64,000 bases of DNA, taken from the NCBI GenBank assembly GCA_013297755.1, contig JAAFIH010000014.1, forward strand, positions 41,397 to 105,396. Reading direction: 5' to 3'. This document shows positions 25,750 through 34,594 of this stretch, one piece after another; the first letter of the stretch is position 1, and each line of letters opens with the position of its first letter. Position numbers and translations under genes: made by a program. The notes beneath the pieces are model-generated. The model ran no database searches. It was not told where the DNA came from and was given only the letters and a program-made list of their open reading frames with translations. Source of the DNA: Cytophagales bacterium (GTDB taxonomy: Bacteria; Bacteroidota; Bacteroidia; Cytophagales; UBA9547).

Positions 25750-26002
25750 AAAAGTTTAAATAAATTGGGAAATAATTCCCCCTAAACCTTTCTCCTTTAG
25801 CAATATGTGCTCTAAAAACTTTGGCTGTATATTCTATTCCCAATATTTTCAAGAGCTTTCTCACTGCATCCATATCGCCATAGTTGAGAATATGTTCTAC
25901 CAAAAACTCATGGTCTATATTTTCTTTTTTGCTTTCTGGGGTGTACCAAAAGAGTGAACTATTTTCTCTAATAAATGCTTTAATTTCTGGGGTGTTTTCC
26001 AT
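25703..26002 (-). CDS. DUF6922-like partner of the AbiEii-type toxin (putative antitoxin)
   Basis: A 99-residue protein containing SLFWYTPESKKENIDHEFLVEHIL (shown in part) and YGDMDAVRKLLKILGIE, a pattern common in Bacteroidetes proteins encoded upstream of AbiEii-type nucleotidyltransferases. It overlaps the toxin gene by 47 bp. The start shares one base with the stop of the HepT-like gene upstream, so the AbiE-like and HEPN/MNT modules are fused into one transcript. The antitoxin role is inferred from position. Confidence 0.7.
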   Translation of the reverse strand: MENTPEIKAFIRENSSLFWYTPESKKENIDHEFLVEHILNYGDMDAVRKLLKILGIEYTAKVFRAHIAKGERFRGNYFPIYLNFFENFFNKYAPQHTAA

Positions 26003-26442
26003 TACAAATATTTTTTAGTGATGTAGTTTTCTATATTGTTAACACATTTGAAAATTACTAGTGTGTATTTCAAAGTATCTTCCAAAATATGTTTAGCAGC
26101 AGATAAAATATATTCATGAGCAATCCTATTTCTCAATTCTCGAATTTTAATAAGTTCTTCAGCAGAATCAATCAGTTCTTTTTTTTCAGCTAAGTATATT
26201 CTATCTCTTACTGTTAAAGTCTCTTCTAAATCAAATTTTTCAAGTATTTTAAGCGTTTTTTGAATAATAATATCGCTAATTCTGACAAATCTGCTGGTAA
26301 ATGCTTCTATATCAGAAAGTTCTTCATCTGTATATTCAATCTTAATATCAATTTTTTTACACTTTTCAAACGAATATTTTAATGCTTCACATGCACCTTG
26401 TAAATCTTTTAATTCCTTAAATAAATATTCTTTATCAGTCAT
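26002..26442 (-). CDS. HepT-like HEPN-domain toxin (second copy)
   Basis: A 146-residue helical protein with a complete RX4HXY motif at Arg104, His109 and Tyr111 (RNRIAHEY). This is the RNase site and AMPylation target in HepT. Its gene overlaps the MNT gene upstream by 4 bp. It differs in sequence from the HEPN protein at 11852-12322, so the two modules were probably gained independently. Confidence 0.83.
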   Translation of the reverse strand: MTDKEYLFKELKDLQGACEALKYSFEKCKKIDIKIEYTDEELSDIEAFTSRFVRISDIIIQKTLKILEKFDLEETLTVRDRIYLAEKKELIDSAEELIKIRELRNRIAHEYILSAAKHILEDTLKYTLVIFKCVNNIENYITKKYL

Positions 26443-26723
26443 ATCAAAGCAACCAAAGTTGGCTTAATATATTGTACAAATGGTTCAGAGAAATCTTTTG
26501 TCACAACTAAGTCTATTTTTTGCTCTTCTAATCTTAAAAAGAATTCTTTTTGAATTTCCATTTCTTTTCGTAAATCAATTTTCTGAGAATGAACTAATAA
26601 ATCTATATCTCCACCTCGTTTATTATCATCTGCACGAGAACCAAAAAGAAAAATATTTGCTTCAGGATCAATTGATTTTACTGTTTCTATAAAAACTCGT
26701 TTTTCTTCTTCTGTGATTCTCAT
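26439..26723 (-). CDS. MntA-like minimal nucleotidyltransferase (second copy)
   Basis: A 94-residue MNT protein with IFLFGSRADDNKRGGDIDLL: Gly28-Ser29, Asp39 and Asp41, and a third acidic residue Asp71 in KIDLVV. All three metal ligands are present, so it should be active as an AMPylating antitoxin for the HepT-like partner encoded immediately downstream with a 4-bp overlap. Confidence 0.87.
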   Translation of the reverse strand: MRITEEEKRVFIETVKSIDPEANIFLFGSRADDNKRGGDIDLLVHSQKIDLRKEMEIQKEFFLRLEEQKIDLVVTKDFSEPFVQYIKPTLVALI

Positions 26724-26750
26724 GATTTTGCTAAACTAATAAAAGATTAA

Positions 26751-27608
26751 TTAAACTAAGAATTTTTTTGCCTTAGTCTGCTCTACTTTTTCAGCAATTG
26801 TATTTACTTGCTCTGAATTAACTACTTTAAATAAAGGGTTGTTGATGATGTTTTCCCAAGTGTTATGTTCCACTGAATTAATAATAGTTGGTTCATCAGC
26901 AATTAAAAAGAAGTTATTTTTTTTTACATCCTTGTTATACTTGGTAGAAAGCAAAGAAATCAAGGCAATGTAATGGCTTATATCTTTGTCTAAGGTTAGA
27001 ACTGACTTATTGAAAGGAATTGATTTAGCACCAACAAATGCACCATTTAAACCTATACAGTCCATCTCATATTGAAAGTACATTGATGGAAGTGTAGATG
27101 AATTAATATTAACCTTAGTATGTATTTTTTTCTCTACTTTTTTGATAAGGTTTTTATTGATTGCTGCATAAAACTTTTCGTTTGCAGTGTCTTTTACTTT
27201 TGGCTCTCTTTCAATATTCTTATCAATTAATAAAGCAAAGAGTTTTAAAAATTTCTCTTCGTTGATAACATCATTCAAAAAAGATGGTTTTGAAAATCTC
27301 AACAAGCCATTTGAATAGTTATTGAGGTAGCTAAAGTATTCTGAATTTAAGAGAGAATTAAGCGGAAAAAGCTCTGTATTTGATTTGATGATTTCCTTAT
27401 TCAATTTCTGAATATGTAATGAAATTTGCTTTACAATGAAATCAACTGTATGAGCATTTTCATCCATCAAACGCTTTGAGGCATTCTTTCTTTCCTCCGA
27501 AAATTGCAACCAATATTTGCTACCATCGCATGCCAATAACCCTATGGACAAACAATCGTCTGTCATAGTATTTGGTGCTATTTTTATTATAGTATAAAAG
27601 GTTTGCAT
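26751..27608 (-). CDS. DUF3037-like partner of the HipA-like kinase
   Basis: A 285-residue protein. The N-terminus MQTFYTIIKIAPNTMTDDCL followed by SIGLLACDG resembles DUF3037 proteins, which are encoded next to HipA-like kinases in many genomes. The rest is unassigned: a helical central region and a C-terminal part ending in a lysine-containing tail. It shares one base with the kinase gene upstream, so the two are translationally coupled. Function is unknown; it may modulate or be the target of the kinase. Confidence 0.65.
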   Translation of the reverse strand: MQTFYTIIKIAPNTMTDDCLSIGLLACDGSKYWLQFSEERKNASKRLMDENAHTVDFIVKQISLHIQKLNKEIIKSNTELFPLNSLLNSEYFSYLNNYSNGLLRFSKPSFLNDVINEEKFLKLFALLIDKNIEREPKVKDTANEKFYAAINKNLIKKVEKKIHTKVNINSSTLPSMYFQYEMDCIGLNGAFVGAKSIPFNKSVLTLDKDISHYIALISLLSTKYNKDVKKNNFFLIADEPTIINSVEHNTWENIINNPLFKVVNSEQVNTIAEKVEQTKAKKFLV

Positions 27609-28432
27609 TATCTTAATTTATATTCAAATTCATCGTAAACAGCCCTGTTCCTTTCATCGTTAAACAGAAAATCATAAAGTTTTGCTTGATGTTCTGCGGT
27701 AAAGCCCCAACTGGCAGGGATATTAGCAACAATGTTAGTGTATTCTTGCTTACAATTTTGTATGTAACGGTAAAAACTTTCTCTGTTAATTGGTTGCCAT
27801 TTTTTGTTTTTCTTCTTATACAGCTTCAAACTGGCTCCTAAACTGGACACAAAAATGTTCTCATTTTCAATAGGGCTGAATGTTGCAGGGTCTAAATAAC
27901 TGTATTTCATTGTGCTAAAAATGAAGGAATGGTCTATTGGAATAATGTTTTGCTTTCCGTTAATGGTTTGAAATAATAAATTGTTATTCGTTGGCTTTCT
28001 GTCGTCATTTTCTACCCAAATATCAAACAAGCCTATTTGAAACAAAATTTCTGGGTTGTTGAATTTATCGTAGTCCTTTTTCTTATTGATTTCAAACATA
28101 ATATTACTATCAACCGCATTGTTAATCCATTGTGATGCAAAAATTTCATTGTTGTAATAATGAGCTCGGTGGTTGTTAGAATACTCAGGTAAAAGATGTG
28201 CTGGGTCTATTGTAATTAAAGCAATATTGGGAGTAGGTATTTCCCAAAGGGTTAAGAAGTAATGAGCCAACACTTCATTAATAATATCAGTAGCTGGGTT
28301 TTTATTCTTACTGTTTTTGGCAACATACATATTGTAATCACTTCCAATGACTTTTATTGGGCTATTGCCTGTAGTATGCAATTCCTCTTTTAATGAAGTG
28401 GCTGTGATATGTTGAAGATTTTTTATAACCAA
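27608..28432 (-). CDS. HipA-like kinase
   Basis: A 274-residue protein of the HipA_2/HipA-like kinase group, shorter than true HipA (about 440). Kinase elements are IKVIGSDYNMYVAKN (phosphate-binding strand and lysine) near residue 26-40, the catalytic loop VENDDRKPTNNNLLF with Asp143/Asp144 and Asn149 region, and IIPIDHSF with the metal-binding Asp167. HipA kinases phosphorylate cytoplasmic proteins such as GltX. It is the first gene after the upxY antiterminator and forms a coupled pair with the DUF3037-like gene. No HipB-type repressor gene is visible. Confidence 0.8.
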   Translation of the reverse strand: MVIKNLQHITATSLKEELHTTGNSPIKVIGSDYNMYVAKNSKNKNPATDIINEVLAHYFLTLWEIPTPNIALITIDPAHLLPEYSNNHRAHYYNNEIFASQWINNAVDSNIMFEINKKKDYDKFNNPEILFQIGLFDIWVENDDRKPTNNNLLFQTINGKQNIIPIDHSFIFSTMKYSYLDPATFSPIENENIFVSSLGASLKLYKKKNKKWQPINRESFYRYIQNCKQEYTNIVANIPASWGFTAEHQAKLYDFLFNDERNRAVYDEFEYKLR

Positions 28433-28453
28433 AATAAGTTATTCATAATTTAT

Positions 28454-28951
28454 TTATGTTTTAGCTTTCTCTACATCCAATTTACTAATTCTAAGTTTTA
28501 CGCCAAGTGATTGTAAAATTACAAAATATTCTTTTTTATCAGCATCCAAAACTAAAACCTCTTGTCCTGTAAATACGCCTGCCGTAACTTTGGCAATTTG
28601 ACCTGGTTGTAAGTTTTCAATGATTATGTCTTTATTTATGGCTTCTTTTAAAAAATATCTTATTCTATCAATTTCGTAAGATTTAATAATTGCTGGCTTG
28701 CCCAACCAATACACAAAATTGAGTACTCCAAAAGTTTTCAAAATGATTATTCGTTCTTTTTCTAAAATATGCACAAAAACATAAGAACGAAATAGGGGAG
28801 TTTTAACTTTTTTTTTTCTATCACTCCACTGTTTCATGGTTTCGTGCATGGGCAAATAAGTCTCTATTCCTTGTGCTACTAAGGCATCGTTTACTTTTTT
28901 TTCATTTCTTGGTTTGGTGTATATGGCCATCCAACTTTTCGATTCTGACAT
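28454..28951 (-). CDS. upxY: UpxY-type NusG-family transcription antiterminator
   Basis: A 165-residue NusG-like protein. The NGN domain starts with SWMAIYTKPRNEKKVNDAL and YLPMHETMKQWSDRKK, and has LFRSYVFVHI. A C-terminal KOW-type region contains GQIAKVTAGVFTGQEVLVLD. Proteins of this type (UpxY, LoaP, RfaH relatives) bind the 5' leader of a polysaccharide operon and let RNA polymerase read through to distal genes. It is the first gene of the leftward locus that ends with the glycosyltransferases near 1.6-4 kb, so it probably controls the whole 27-kb unit including the inserted accessory genes. Confidence 0.88.
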   Translation of the reverse strand: MSESKSWMAIYTKPRNEKKVNDALVAQGIETYLPMHETMKQWSDRKKKVKTPLFRSYVFVHILEKERIIILKTFGVLNFVYWLGKPAIIKSYEIDRIRYFLKEAINKDIIIENLQPGQIAKVTAGVFTGQEVLVLDADKKEYFVILQSLGVKLRISKLDVEKAKT

Positions 28952-29078
28952 TTTGTATAATCAAATATTTAAAAAATATATTACTTTAATTTCAATATAA
29001 ATTTATTTTTTTTTTACATTGAAAAGTAATTTTAGTCATATTTATTTTATCAATTTATCTTAATAAAAAATGATTTTT

Positions 29079-29108
29079 TTTGCACGGCTCCGCCACGTCA
29101 CTCACACA
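29079..29108 (-). promoter_or_regulatory. GC-rich patch in the upxY leader
   Basis: This 30-bp patch (GTGACGTGGCGGAGCCGTGC on the minus strand) stands out in very AT-rich DNA and lies 130 bases upstream of the upxY start and about 30 bases after a possible promoter box. It could be a leader element used in antitermination. The similar word TGGCGGAGC occurs at the other end of the operon near 1610. Confidence 0.3.
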
Positions 29109-29137
29109 ACATTTTTTATAAATTCGTTAAAACATCT

Positions 29138-29145
29138 CAAATATA
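29138..29145 (-). promoter_or_regulatory. Possible -7 box of the polysaccharide operon
   Basis: On the minus strand TATATTTG matches the TAnnTTTG consensus about 190 bases upstream of upxY. No TTG -33 element is visible, so support is moderate to weak. Confidence 0.3.
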
Positions 29146-29190
29146 AGTAGTTGAATTGAAATTAAAAATTAAACTTAAAAATTTTGAAAT

Positions 29191-29220
29191 AAAAAAAGAG
29201 AACCAAAGTTCTCTTTTTTT
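29191..29220. terminator. Bidirectional intrinsic terminator
   Basis: A perfect 13-bp stem (A-run, GAGAAC, loop CAAA, GTTCTC, T-run) gives a hairpin with a T-tract in both directions. It follows the yceI gene on the minus strand and separates it from the polysaccharide operon. Confidence 0.85.
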
Positions 29221-29244
29221 AAAATTCCTAAAATTAAATTTTTC

Positions 29245-29814
29245 TTACTGTTTTACTAATTCCATACTGCCAGAAATAGAAATTTCATCTCCCACCATAG
29301 CAGCTGGTACATTTCCAACACCAAAATCTGTTCTTTTGATAGTACCCGAAAGTTTAAAACCTGCTATTGTTTTTTTGCTGTATGGATTCTGACCTGTTCC
29401 ATTAAAAACTACATCTAATTCTACTGGTTTTGTTACCCCATGCATGGTCATATCTCCAGCCATTTTGTATTTTTTTCCTTCTACTTTTTTCAAAGATTTA
29501 CTTTTAAAACTTATAGTAGGAAACTTGGCAGCATCAAAGAAGTCTTCTTTTTTTAGATGTGCATCTCTGTCTTTGTCATCTGTATTTATCGAATTTACAT
29601 CAATTTTTACATCAACAATAGCATCAATAAAATCATCAGTTTTTGAAACAGCCGATACATCATAAGATTTGAAATCGCCATTAGTTTCTGAAAGCATCAT
29701 GTGAGATACCGAAAAACCTAGTTTGGTGTGTGTTTTGTCAAGAGTCCAAGTAGATTGAGCCTGACTAAAATAAGCTCCAAATATCAATGAAGCTGCAATG
29801 GTTACTTTTTTCAT
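29245..29814 (-). CDS. YceI family periplasmic protein
   Basis: A 189-residue secreted protein. A signal peptide (MKKVTIAASLIFGAYFSQAQ) precedes the YceI lipocalin-like barrel: STWTLDKTHTKLGFSVSHMM, FDAAKFPTISFKSKSLKK, GDMTMHGVTKPVELDV and the C-terminal RTDFGVGN. YceI proteins bind isoprenoid or amide-type hydrophobic ligands in the periplasm. The length is normal for the family. It is transcribed as a single gene with a promoter-like element upstream and a terminator downstream. Confidence 0.92.
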   Translation of the reverse strand: MKKVTIAASLIFGAYFSQAQSTWTLDKTHTKLGFSVSHMMLSETNGDFKSYDVSAVSKTDDFIDAIVDVKIDVNSINTDDKDRDAHLKKEDFFDAAKFPTISFKSKSLKKVEGKKYKMAGDMTMHGVTKPVELDVVFNGTGQNPYSKKTIAGFKLSGTIKRTDFGVGNVPAAMVGDEISISGSMELVKQ

Positions 29815-29876
29815 TTTTTTTTATTTTGATTAGTTAAACAATTTGATGTATATACATTTATAATTTTTGTAAAGTT

Positions 29877-29909
29877 CAAATGTATAGAAAATTATTTTAA
29901 AAAATTCAA
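29877..29909 (-). promoter_or_regulatory. Possible promoter of the yceI gene
   Basis: On the minus strand TACATTTG (-7 type) lies 63 bases upstream of the start codon, with a TTG 22 bases further upstream. Confidence 0.35.
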
Positions 29910-30833
29910 AATTTGAGTATCAAGCCAAAAAAAAGATTTTATTTTGTTTGACAAAAAGCCCACATGGCCACCAAGGTTGGTATAGATTGACTTTATGTTT
30001 TTATTATTGGATTCATAAAAACAAGGCTTATCCAAAAATGGATCATCTTTTGCAGCAATCAATAAAGTAGGAATAGTAATGTTTTCAAAATATTGCAAAG
30101 CAGAATTTTGAGTATAATAATCCCAAGAATCTTTGAATCCAAAAGCTGGGGCAGTGTACCAGTGATCAAAAGCAATGATTGATTGTATGTTTTTTGAATA
30201 GCTATAATCGAAATTAGGGTAAGCACTTTTTTTGATTAAAACCTTGTTAATCAATGATTTAAGAAATCTTTTTTTGTAAAAAATATTTTCTCTGCAATCT
30301 ATTTTTTGAGCAGCACTCAATAAATGAATGGGCGCTGATATGGCAATACATTTTTTGATTTTGTTGGGTATATTTAATCTATTTTCGCCAATGTATTTTA
30401 AAACTAAATTTCCTCCCAAGCTATATCCTACCAATGAAATAGATTGGTAGTTGTATGTTTTTGAAAAGTAAAGTATTATTTTATGCAAATCATCGGTTTT
30501 GCCACTATGATAGGCCTCAAATGAGTGATTTGGGTGGCCGCCACACCCACGTAAATTAATAGCACAAACATCAAAATTATTTTTCTCCAATTTTGATGCC
30601 ATTCTTTTGATATAGTGAGAATTTGAACTTCCCTCTAGTCCATGTACTAGAATTACCATTTTAGCCTGTTGATTGATGATTGTATCACAAACCAACGATT
30701 CATTTTCTGCTACATTGATCCTTATTTTTTTGTAAATGGGATTATAAAAAAATCCCAAAAAGTAAGGCAAAATAGTTTGAATATGTTTGTTTTTTAATAA
30801 ATAAAATGGGTTAAAATCATTAAAAATTATCAA
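29892..30833 (-). CDS. YheT-like alpha/beta hydrolase
   Basis: A 313-residue alpha/beta hydrolase. Landmarks are FNPFYLLKNKHIQTILPYFL at the start, LVHGLEGSSNSHYIKRMA near residue 82, INLRGCGG, and the nucleophile elbow VGYSLGGNLVLKY with the catalytic Ser near 148. An Asp (AAKDDPFLD) and His (NLGGHVGFL) near the C-terminus complete the triad. YheT-type enzymes hydrolyse short esters; the physiological substrate is unknown. Confidence 0.9.
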   Translation of the reverse strand: MIIFNDFNPFYLLKNKHIQTILPYFLGFFYNPIYKKIRINVAENESLVCDTIINQQAKMVILVHGLEGSSNSHYIKRMASKLEKNNFDVCAINLRGCGGHPNHSFEAYHSGKTDDLHKIILYFSKTYNYQSISLVGYSLGGNLVLKYIGENRLNIPNKIKKCIAISAPIHLLSAAQKIDCRENIFYKKRFLKSLINKVLIKKSAYPNFDYSYSKNIQSIIAFDHWYTAPAFGFKDSWDYYTQNSALQYFENITIPTLLIAAKDDPFLDKPCFYESNNKNIKSIYTNLGGHVGFLSNKIKSFFWLDTQILNFLK

Positions 30834-30871
30834 TATTTGTTACTTTATTTCAATGATTCTAAAAATATATT

Positions 30872-31114
30872 TTATTTATTTGAAAGTGTGCAAGGCAATA
30901 CGATAGACATGCCTTGAGAGGTTATTTTGTTTCCTGCAGAACATGATTTTTTTGCATCATCTTCTGTAACATCAACAAGTACAAAACTTGTAGAACCTGA
31001 CACACCAGGCGAAAGCGAGGGAACTTGGCATTCACAGGTCCAGTCTTTTTTGGTACTACAAGATGTGTAAGCTATTGCAGAAATAATACTAAAATAAATG
31101 ATTGATTTTTTCAT
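30872..31114 (-). CDS. Small Cys-containing lipoprotein
   Basis: An 80-residue protein with a lipoprotein signal peptide: MKKSIIYFSIISAIAYTSC, with the lipobox cysteine at position 19. The mature part holds four more cysteines (CECQ, KSCSAG, LPCTL), so two disulfides are possible, as well as a DVTEDDAKKSCSA segment. Similar tiny lipoproteins occur in Bacteroidetes without a known function. Confidence 0.7.
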   Translation of the reverse strand: MKKSIIYFSIISAIAYTSCSTKKDWTCECQVPSLSPGVSGSTSFVLVDVTEDDAKKSCSAGNKITSQGMSIVLPCTLSNK

Positions 31115-31259
31115 ATTTTTAAATGATTAAACTTGATTATATTTTTTTTGTAAAAGTAATAATCATTTTATTTGTTTCCAAATTATTAAATTAAAAGTTT
31201 AACATTTCAATTGAAATATTATTTTTTTATTTTAATAGTAACATTAAAGAATTAAAATT

Positions 31260-34200
31260 TTAACCATTGGCCATTCTTAAATCTAAAGTAAAAGGAAAAT
31301 CCTCATTGATTATTTCATTTGGTATTTCATTGATAGTGATGCCACTGCCTTTGGGAACAAACTCTACTAGGGTTTCAAAATTTGGACTTACTTGAAGTGT
31401 GTCTGGTGTATGTCCAATATCCCAAAAGCGATTTATTCTACGACTTTCGGCTTCGTAGCTATTTACTGGGAATGTGTCGTAACTGCGGCCTCCTGGATGG
31501 CTCACATAATACTGACATCCACCAATGGAGCGTTTGCTCCAGGTATCGATTACATCAAACACAAGAGGACTTTGTGCCTCTATGGTTGGGTGCAATGCAG
31601 AAGGTGGATTCCAGGCTTTGTAACGAACCCCAGCTACATATTCGCCCACTGTTCCTGTGTTTTTTAATGGAATACGTTTTCCATTACAAAGTAAGATATG
31701 ACGATTATTTGTCATACCAGCTATTTTAATTTGTACTTTTTCTAGCGATGAATCAACGTAGCGTGCAGTGCCTACACTGGTGGCTTCTTCGCCTAGTACA
31801 TGCCAAGGCTCTATGGCCATGCGTACTTCTAGGGTCATAGTGTCTATCTGAACGGTGCCATGCACTGGAAATCTAAATTCATAAAACGCATCCAACCATT
31901 GCTCATCAAAAGGATAGCCAAATTGTTGTAAATCTCTACAAACTTCTTTCATATCTGCTATGCAATAATGTGGTAGCAAAAAACGATCGTGCAATTCTGT
32001 TCCCCATCTTACCAATTTACCTTTGTATGGTTTTTGCCAAAACATAGCAACTAAGGCTCTAATGAGCAATAATTGCAACATACACATTCTATAATGTGGT
32101 GGCATATCAAAGGCTCTAAATTCTAAAATTCCTAAACGACCAGCACTCGAATCAGGGGAGTACAATTTGTCTATACAAAACTCTGCTCTGTGTGTATTGC
32201 CAGTAATATCAGTAAGAATATGCCTCAAAAGGCGATCTGTAAGCCAGTAGGGCTGTTCTTGTCCTTCTTTTATTTGAGAAAATGCAATTTCTAATTCATA
32301 TAAAATATCATCACGACCTTCGTCTACTCTTGGTGCTTGGCTTGTGGGACCTACAAACGAACCAGCAAATAAGTAAGATAATCCAGGATGATGTTGCCAA
32401 TAAGTTATAAGACTTCTAAGCAAATCTGGTCTTCTTAGTAGGGGACTTTCTGATGGTGTGGCTCCGCCAATAGTGATATGATTGCCGCCACCAGAGCCAG
32501 TATGTTTGCCATCTTGCATAAATTTTTCGCATCCCAAGCGTGCAAGTCTAGCTTGTTCAAACAATTTTGAATAATTATTGGTAAGTTCTGCCCAAGTTTT
32601 AGCAGGATGAATATTGACTTCTATTACACCTGGATCAGCCGATAAAATGAGCTTTTCTATTCTATTGTCTTTGGGTGGGGTATATCCCTCTATGACAACA
32701 GGCAGGGCAAGTGTTGCAGCTACTTTTTCGATGAGGGATAATACTTGTAAATATTGTTCAATTTGAGTAAGAGGTGGCATAAAAATAAACAATTTACCTT
32801 TCCTTACTTCTACACAAAGTGCAGTTCTTACTATTTTTTTTGGTTCGTCTAATACTGTATATGGTGTTGGGTTTTTGTGATAATCGCCTAGTGGGGGCAT
32901 ATTATCAAATAAATCTCTTTCCAATTGAGGTTCTCGGTCCTCTGGGGCCACATAAGCAAGTGCATCTAAAGGCAAACGATAACCCATAGACGAGTTGCCA
33001 GGAATCAAAAAAAGATGGGTTCTTCTAAATTTCCATTGACTACTCAGCCATTGATTTTTTTCAAAACTCCACTCCAAAGGTATGACATAGCCTGTAGGTT
33101 CTCCCATATCTTTTTGTAATAAATCTACCAAATATTGTCTTTCTAAGTTACTTTTTAGGTCTTTTTTTAAAGGGTCAATATTGATAGGGGTTTTGCCTTC
33201 GCTCAATAGATAATAAAACACATCTTCGTAGGCTGTATGAACAAACTGAGAACTTAGTTTTAGTTCCTTAGCAAGCGAATCTACAAATTTTGTTGCTTCT
33301 AATTTTCCAAAACCATAATCTTTGGTAATATCAGCCAATAGGGAAGTGTTTTGCCAAAAATTGATACCATCTTTACGCCATACCAAGCTGTAGGACCAAC
33401 GTGGGAGAAGCTCACCAGGATACCATTTGCCTTGTCCATAATGCAAAAGTGCACCTTTGGCAAAAGAATCTCTTAGTCTTAAAAATAAATCATTGGCTCT
33501 TTCTCTCTTAAATGGGCTATCGGCCGCAACATTCCACTCTTCGCCCTCCATATCGTCTATAGATACAAAAGTGGGTTCGCCCCCCATTGTCATTTTTACA
33601 TCGTTGCGTTGCAAATCTGCCTCTATTTTATGTCCTAGAGCATCCATGGCAGCCCATTGCTCGTCTGTATATGGTTTTGTAACTCTTGGGTCTTCGTGTA
33701 TGCGAGTGATGGTGTTGGAGTATTCCATCACAGTTTCGCAAGGGTCGAGCAAACCAGTAATGGCGGCAGCACTTTCGTAATGTGGTGTGCAAGCCAATGG
33801 GATGTGTCCTTCTGTGGCAAACAAACCAGAAGTAGCATCAAGCCCTATCCAACCAGCTCCTGGAATATAAACTTCGCACCAAGCATGCAAATCTGTAACA
33901 TCTTGACTCACACCAGCAGGGCCATCAAGTGGCTTTTCGTCTGGCTTTAGTTGGATAGAATACCCAGAAACAAAACGAGCAGCTATGCCCAAATGCCTAA
34001 ATAATTGAATCATCAACCAAGTATAATCTCTACAAGAGCCAAGTTTTTTCTCCAAAGTTACTTCACAAGGCTGCACACCAGCATCCATTCTGATAGTATA
34101 TTGAAGCAATCGCCACACCATTTGATTTATTTTAACTAAAAAATCATTGGTTGGAATCGATTTTTTGTCGATAGAACGTACTAAATTCGTCAGAAGTTGG

Positions 34201-34571
34201 CCATCTTCAGTTGGTTTTAGGTAAGTTACTAACTCTTCTTTGAGTTGTTTATCGTATTCAAAAGGATAATTTTTGGCATATTCCTCTATAAAAAAATCAA
34301 ATGGATTGATTACTTTTAGATTAGCAATTAAATCTACTTCAACATATAATTCTTTGGTTTGCTCTGGAAATACAACTCTGGCTTGATAATTACCAAAAGG
34401 ATCTTGTTGCCAATTGATAAAATGGTTGGCAGGAAGTATTTTTATACTATAACTTTCAATTTTTGTTCGGCTGTGTACAGCAGGCCTTAATCTGAAAATA
34501 TGGGCAGAAAGATTTACAAGCCTATCAAATTTATAATGTGTTTTGTGATTTAATGCTACTTTTACTGACAT
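31260..34571 (-). CDS. Transglutaminase-like protein with DUF2126 domain
   Basis: About 1103 residues from the ATG at 34571 (MSVKVALNHKTHYKF). A longer frame begins at 34607, but the likely -7 promoter box lies inside that extension. Order: an N-terminal bacterial transglutaminase beta domain (residues 1-90), a transglutaminase core with the catalytic Cys in LGSCRDYTWLMIQLFRHLG, His in LHAWCEVYIPGAGW and Asp in GLDATSG (about residues 175-265), then a long DUF2126 domain with PYWLTDRLLRHILTDITGN and LGILEFRAFDMPPHYRM. This fused form is widespread and often clustered with circularly permuted ATP-grasp genes, but here it stands alone. It may have peptidase or ligase-type activity. Confidence 0.9.
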   Translation of the reverse strand: MSVKVALNHKTHYKFDRLVNLSAHIFRLRPAVHSRTKIESYSIKILPANHFINWQQDPFGNYQARVVFPEQTKELYVEVDLIANLKVINPFDFFIEEYAKNYPFEYDKQLKEELVTYLKPTEDGQLLTNLVRSIDKKSIPTNDFLVKINQMVWRLLQYTIRMDAGVQPCEVTLEKKLGSCRDYTWLMIQLFRHLGIAARFVSGYSIQLKPDEKPLDGPAGVSQDVTDLHAWCEVYIPGAGWIGLDATSGLFATEGHIPLACTPHYESAAAITGLLDPCETVMEYSNTITRIHEDPRVTKPYTDEQWAAMDALGHKIEADLQRNDVKMTMGGEPTFVSIDDMEGEEWNVAADSPFKRERANDLFLRLRDSFAKGALLHYGQGKWYPGELLPRWSYSLVWRKDGINFWQNTSLLADITKDYGFGKLEATKFVDSLAKELKLSSQFVHTAYEDVFYYLLSEGKTPINIDPLKKDLKSNLERQYLVDLLQKDMGEPTGYVIPLEWSFEKNQWLSSQWKFRRTHLFLIPGNSSMGYRLPLDALAYVAPEDREPQLERDLFDNMPPLGDYHKNPTPYTVLDEPKKIVRTALCVEVRKGKLFIFMPPLTQIEQYLQVLSLIEKVAATLALPVVIEGYTPPKDNRIEKLILSADPGVIEVNIHPAKTWAELTNNYSKLFEQARLARLGCEKFMQDGKHTGSGGGNHITIGGATPSESPLLRRPDLLRSLITYWQHHPGLSYLFAGSFVGPTSQAPRVDEGRDDILYELEIAFSQIKEGQEQPYWLTDRLLRHILTDITGNTHRAEFCIDKLYSPDSSAGRLGILEFRAFDMPPHYRMCMLQLLLIRALVAMFWQKPYKGKLVRWGTELHDRFLLPHYCIADMKEVCRDLQQFGYPFDEQWLDAFYEFRFPVHGTVQIDTMTLEVRMAIEPWHVLGEEATSVGTARYVDSSLEKVQIKIAGMTNNRHILLCNGKRIPLKNTGTVGEYVAGVRYKAWNPPSALHPTIEAQSPLVFDVIDTWSKRSIGGCQYYVSHPGGRSYDTFPVNSYEAESRRINRFWDIGHTPDTLQVSPNFETLVEFVPKGSGITINEIPNEIINEDFPFTLDLRMANG

Positions 34572-34594
34572 TGGCCTTAAAATTTGAATATTAG

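Noticed and set aside
31382..31729. Plus-strand open frames antisense to the transglutaminase/DUF2126 gene
   Set aside because: They are shadows of a strongly conserved protein on the other strand, with no family match or start signals.
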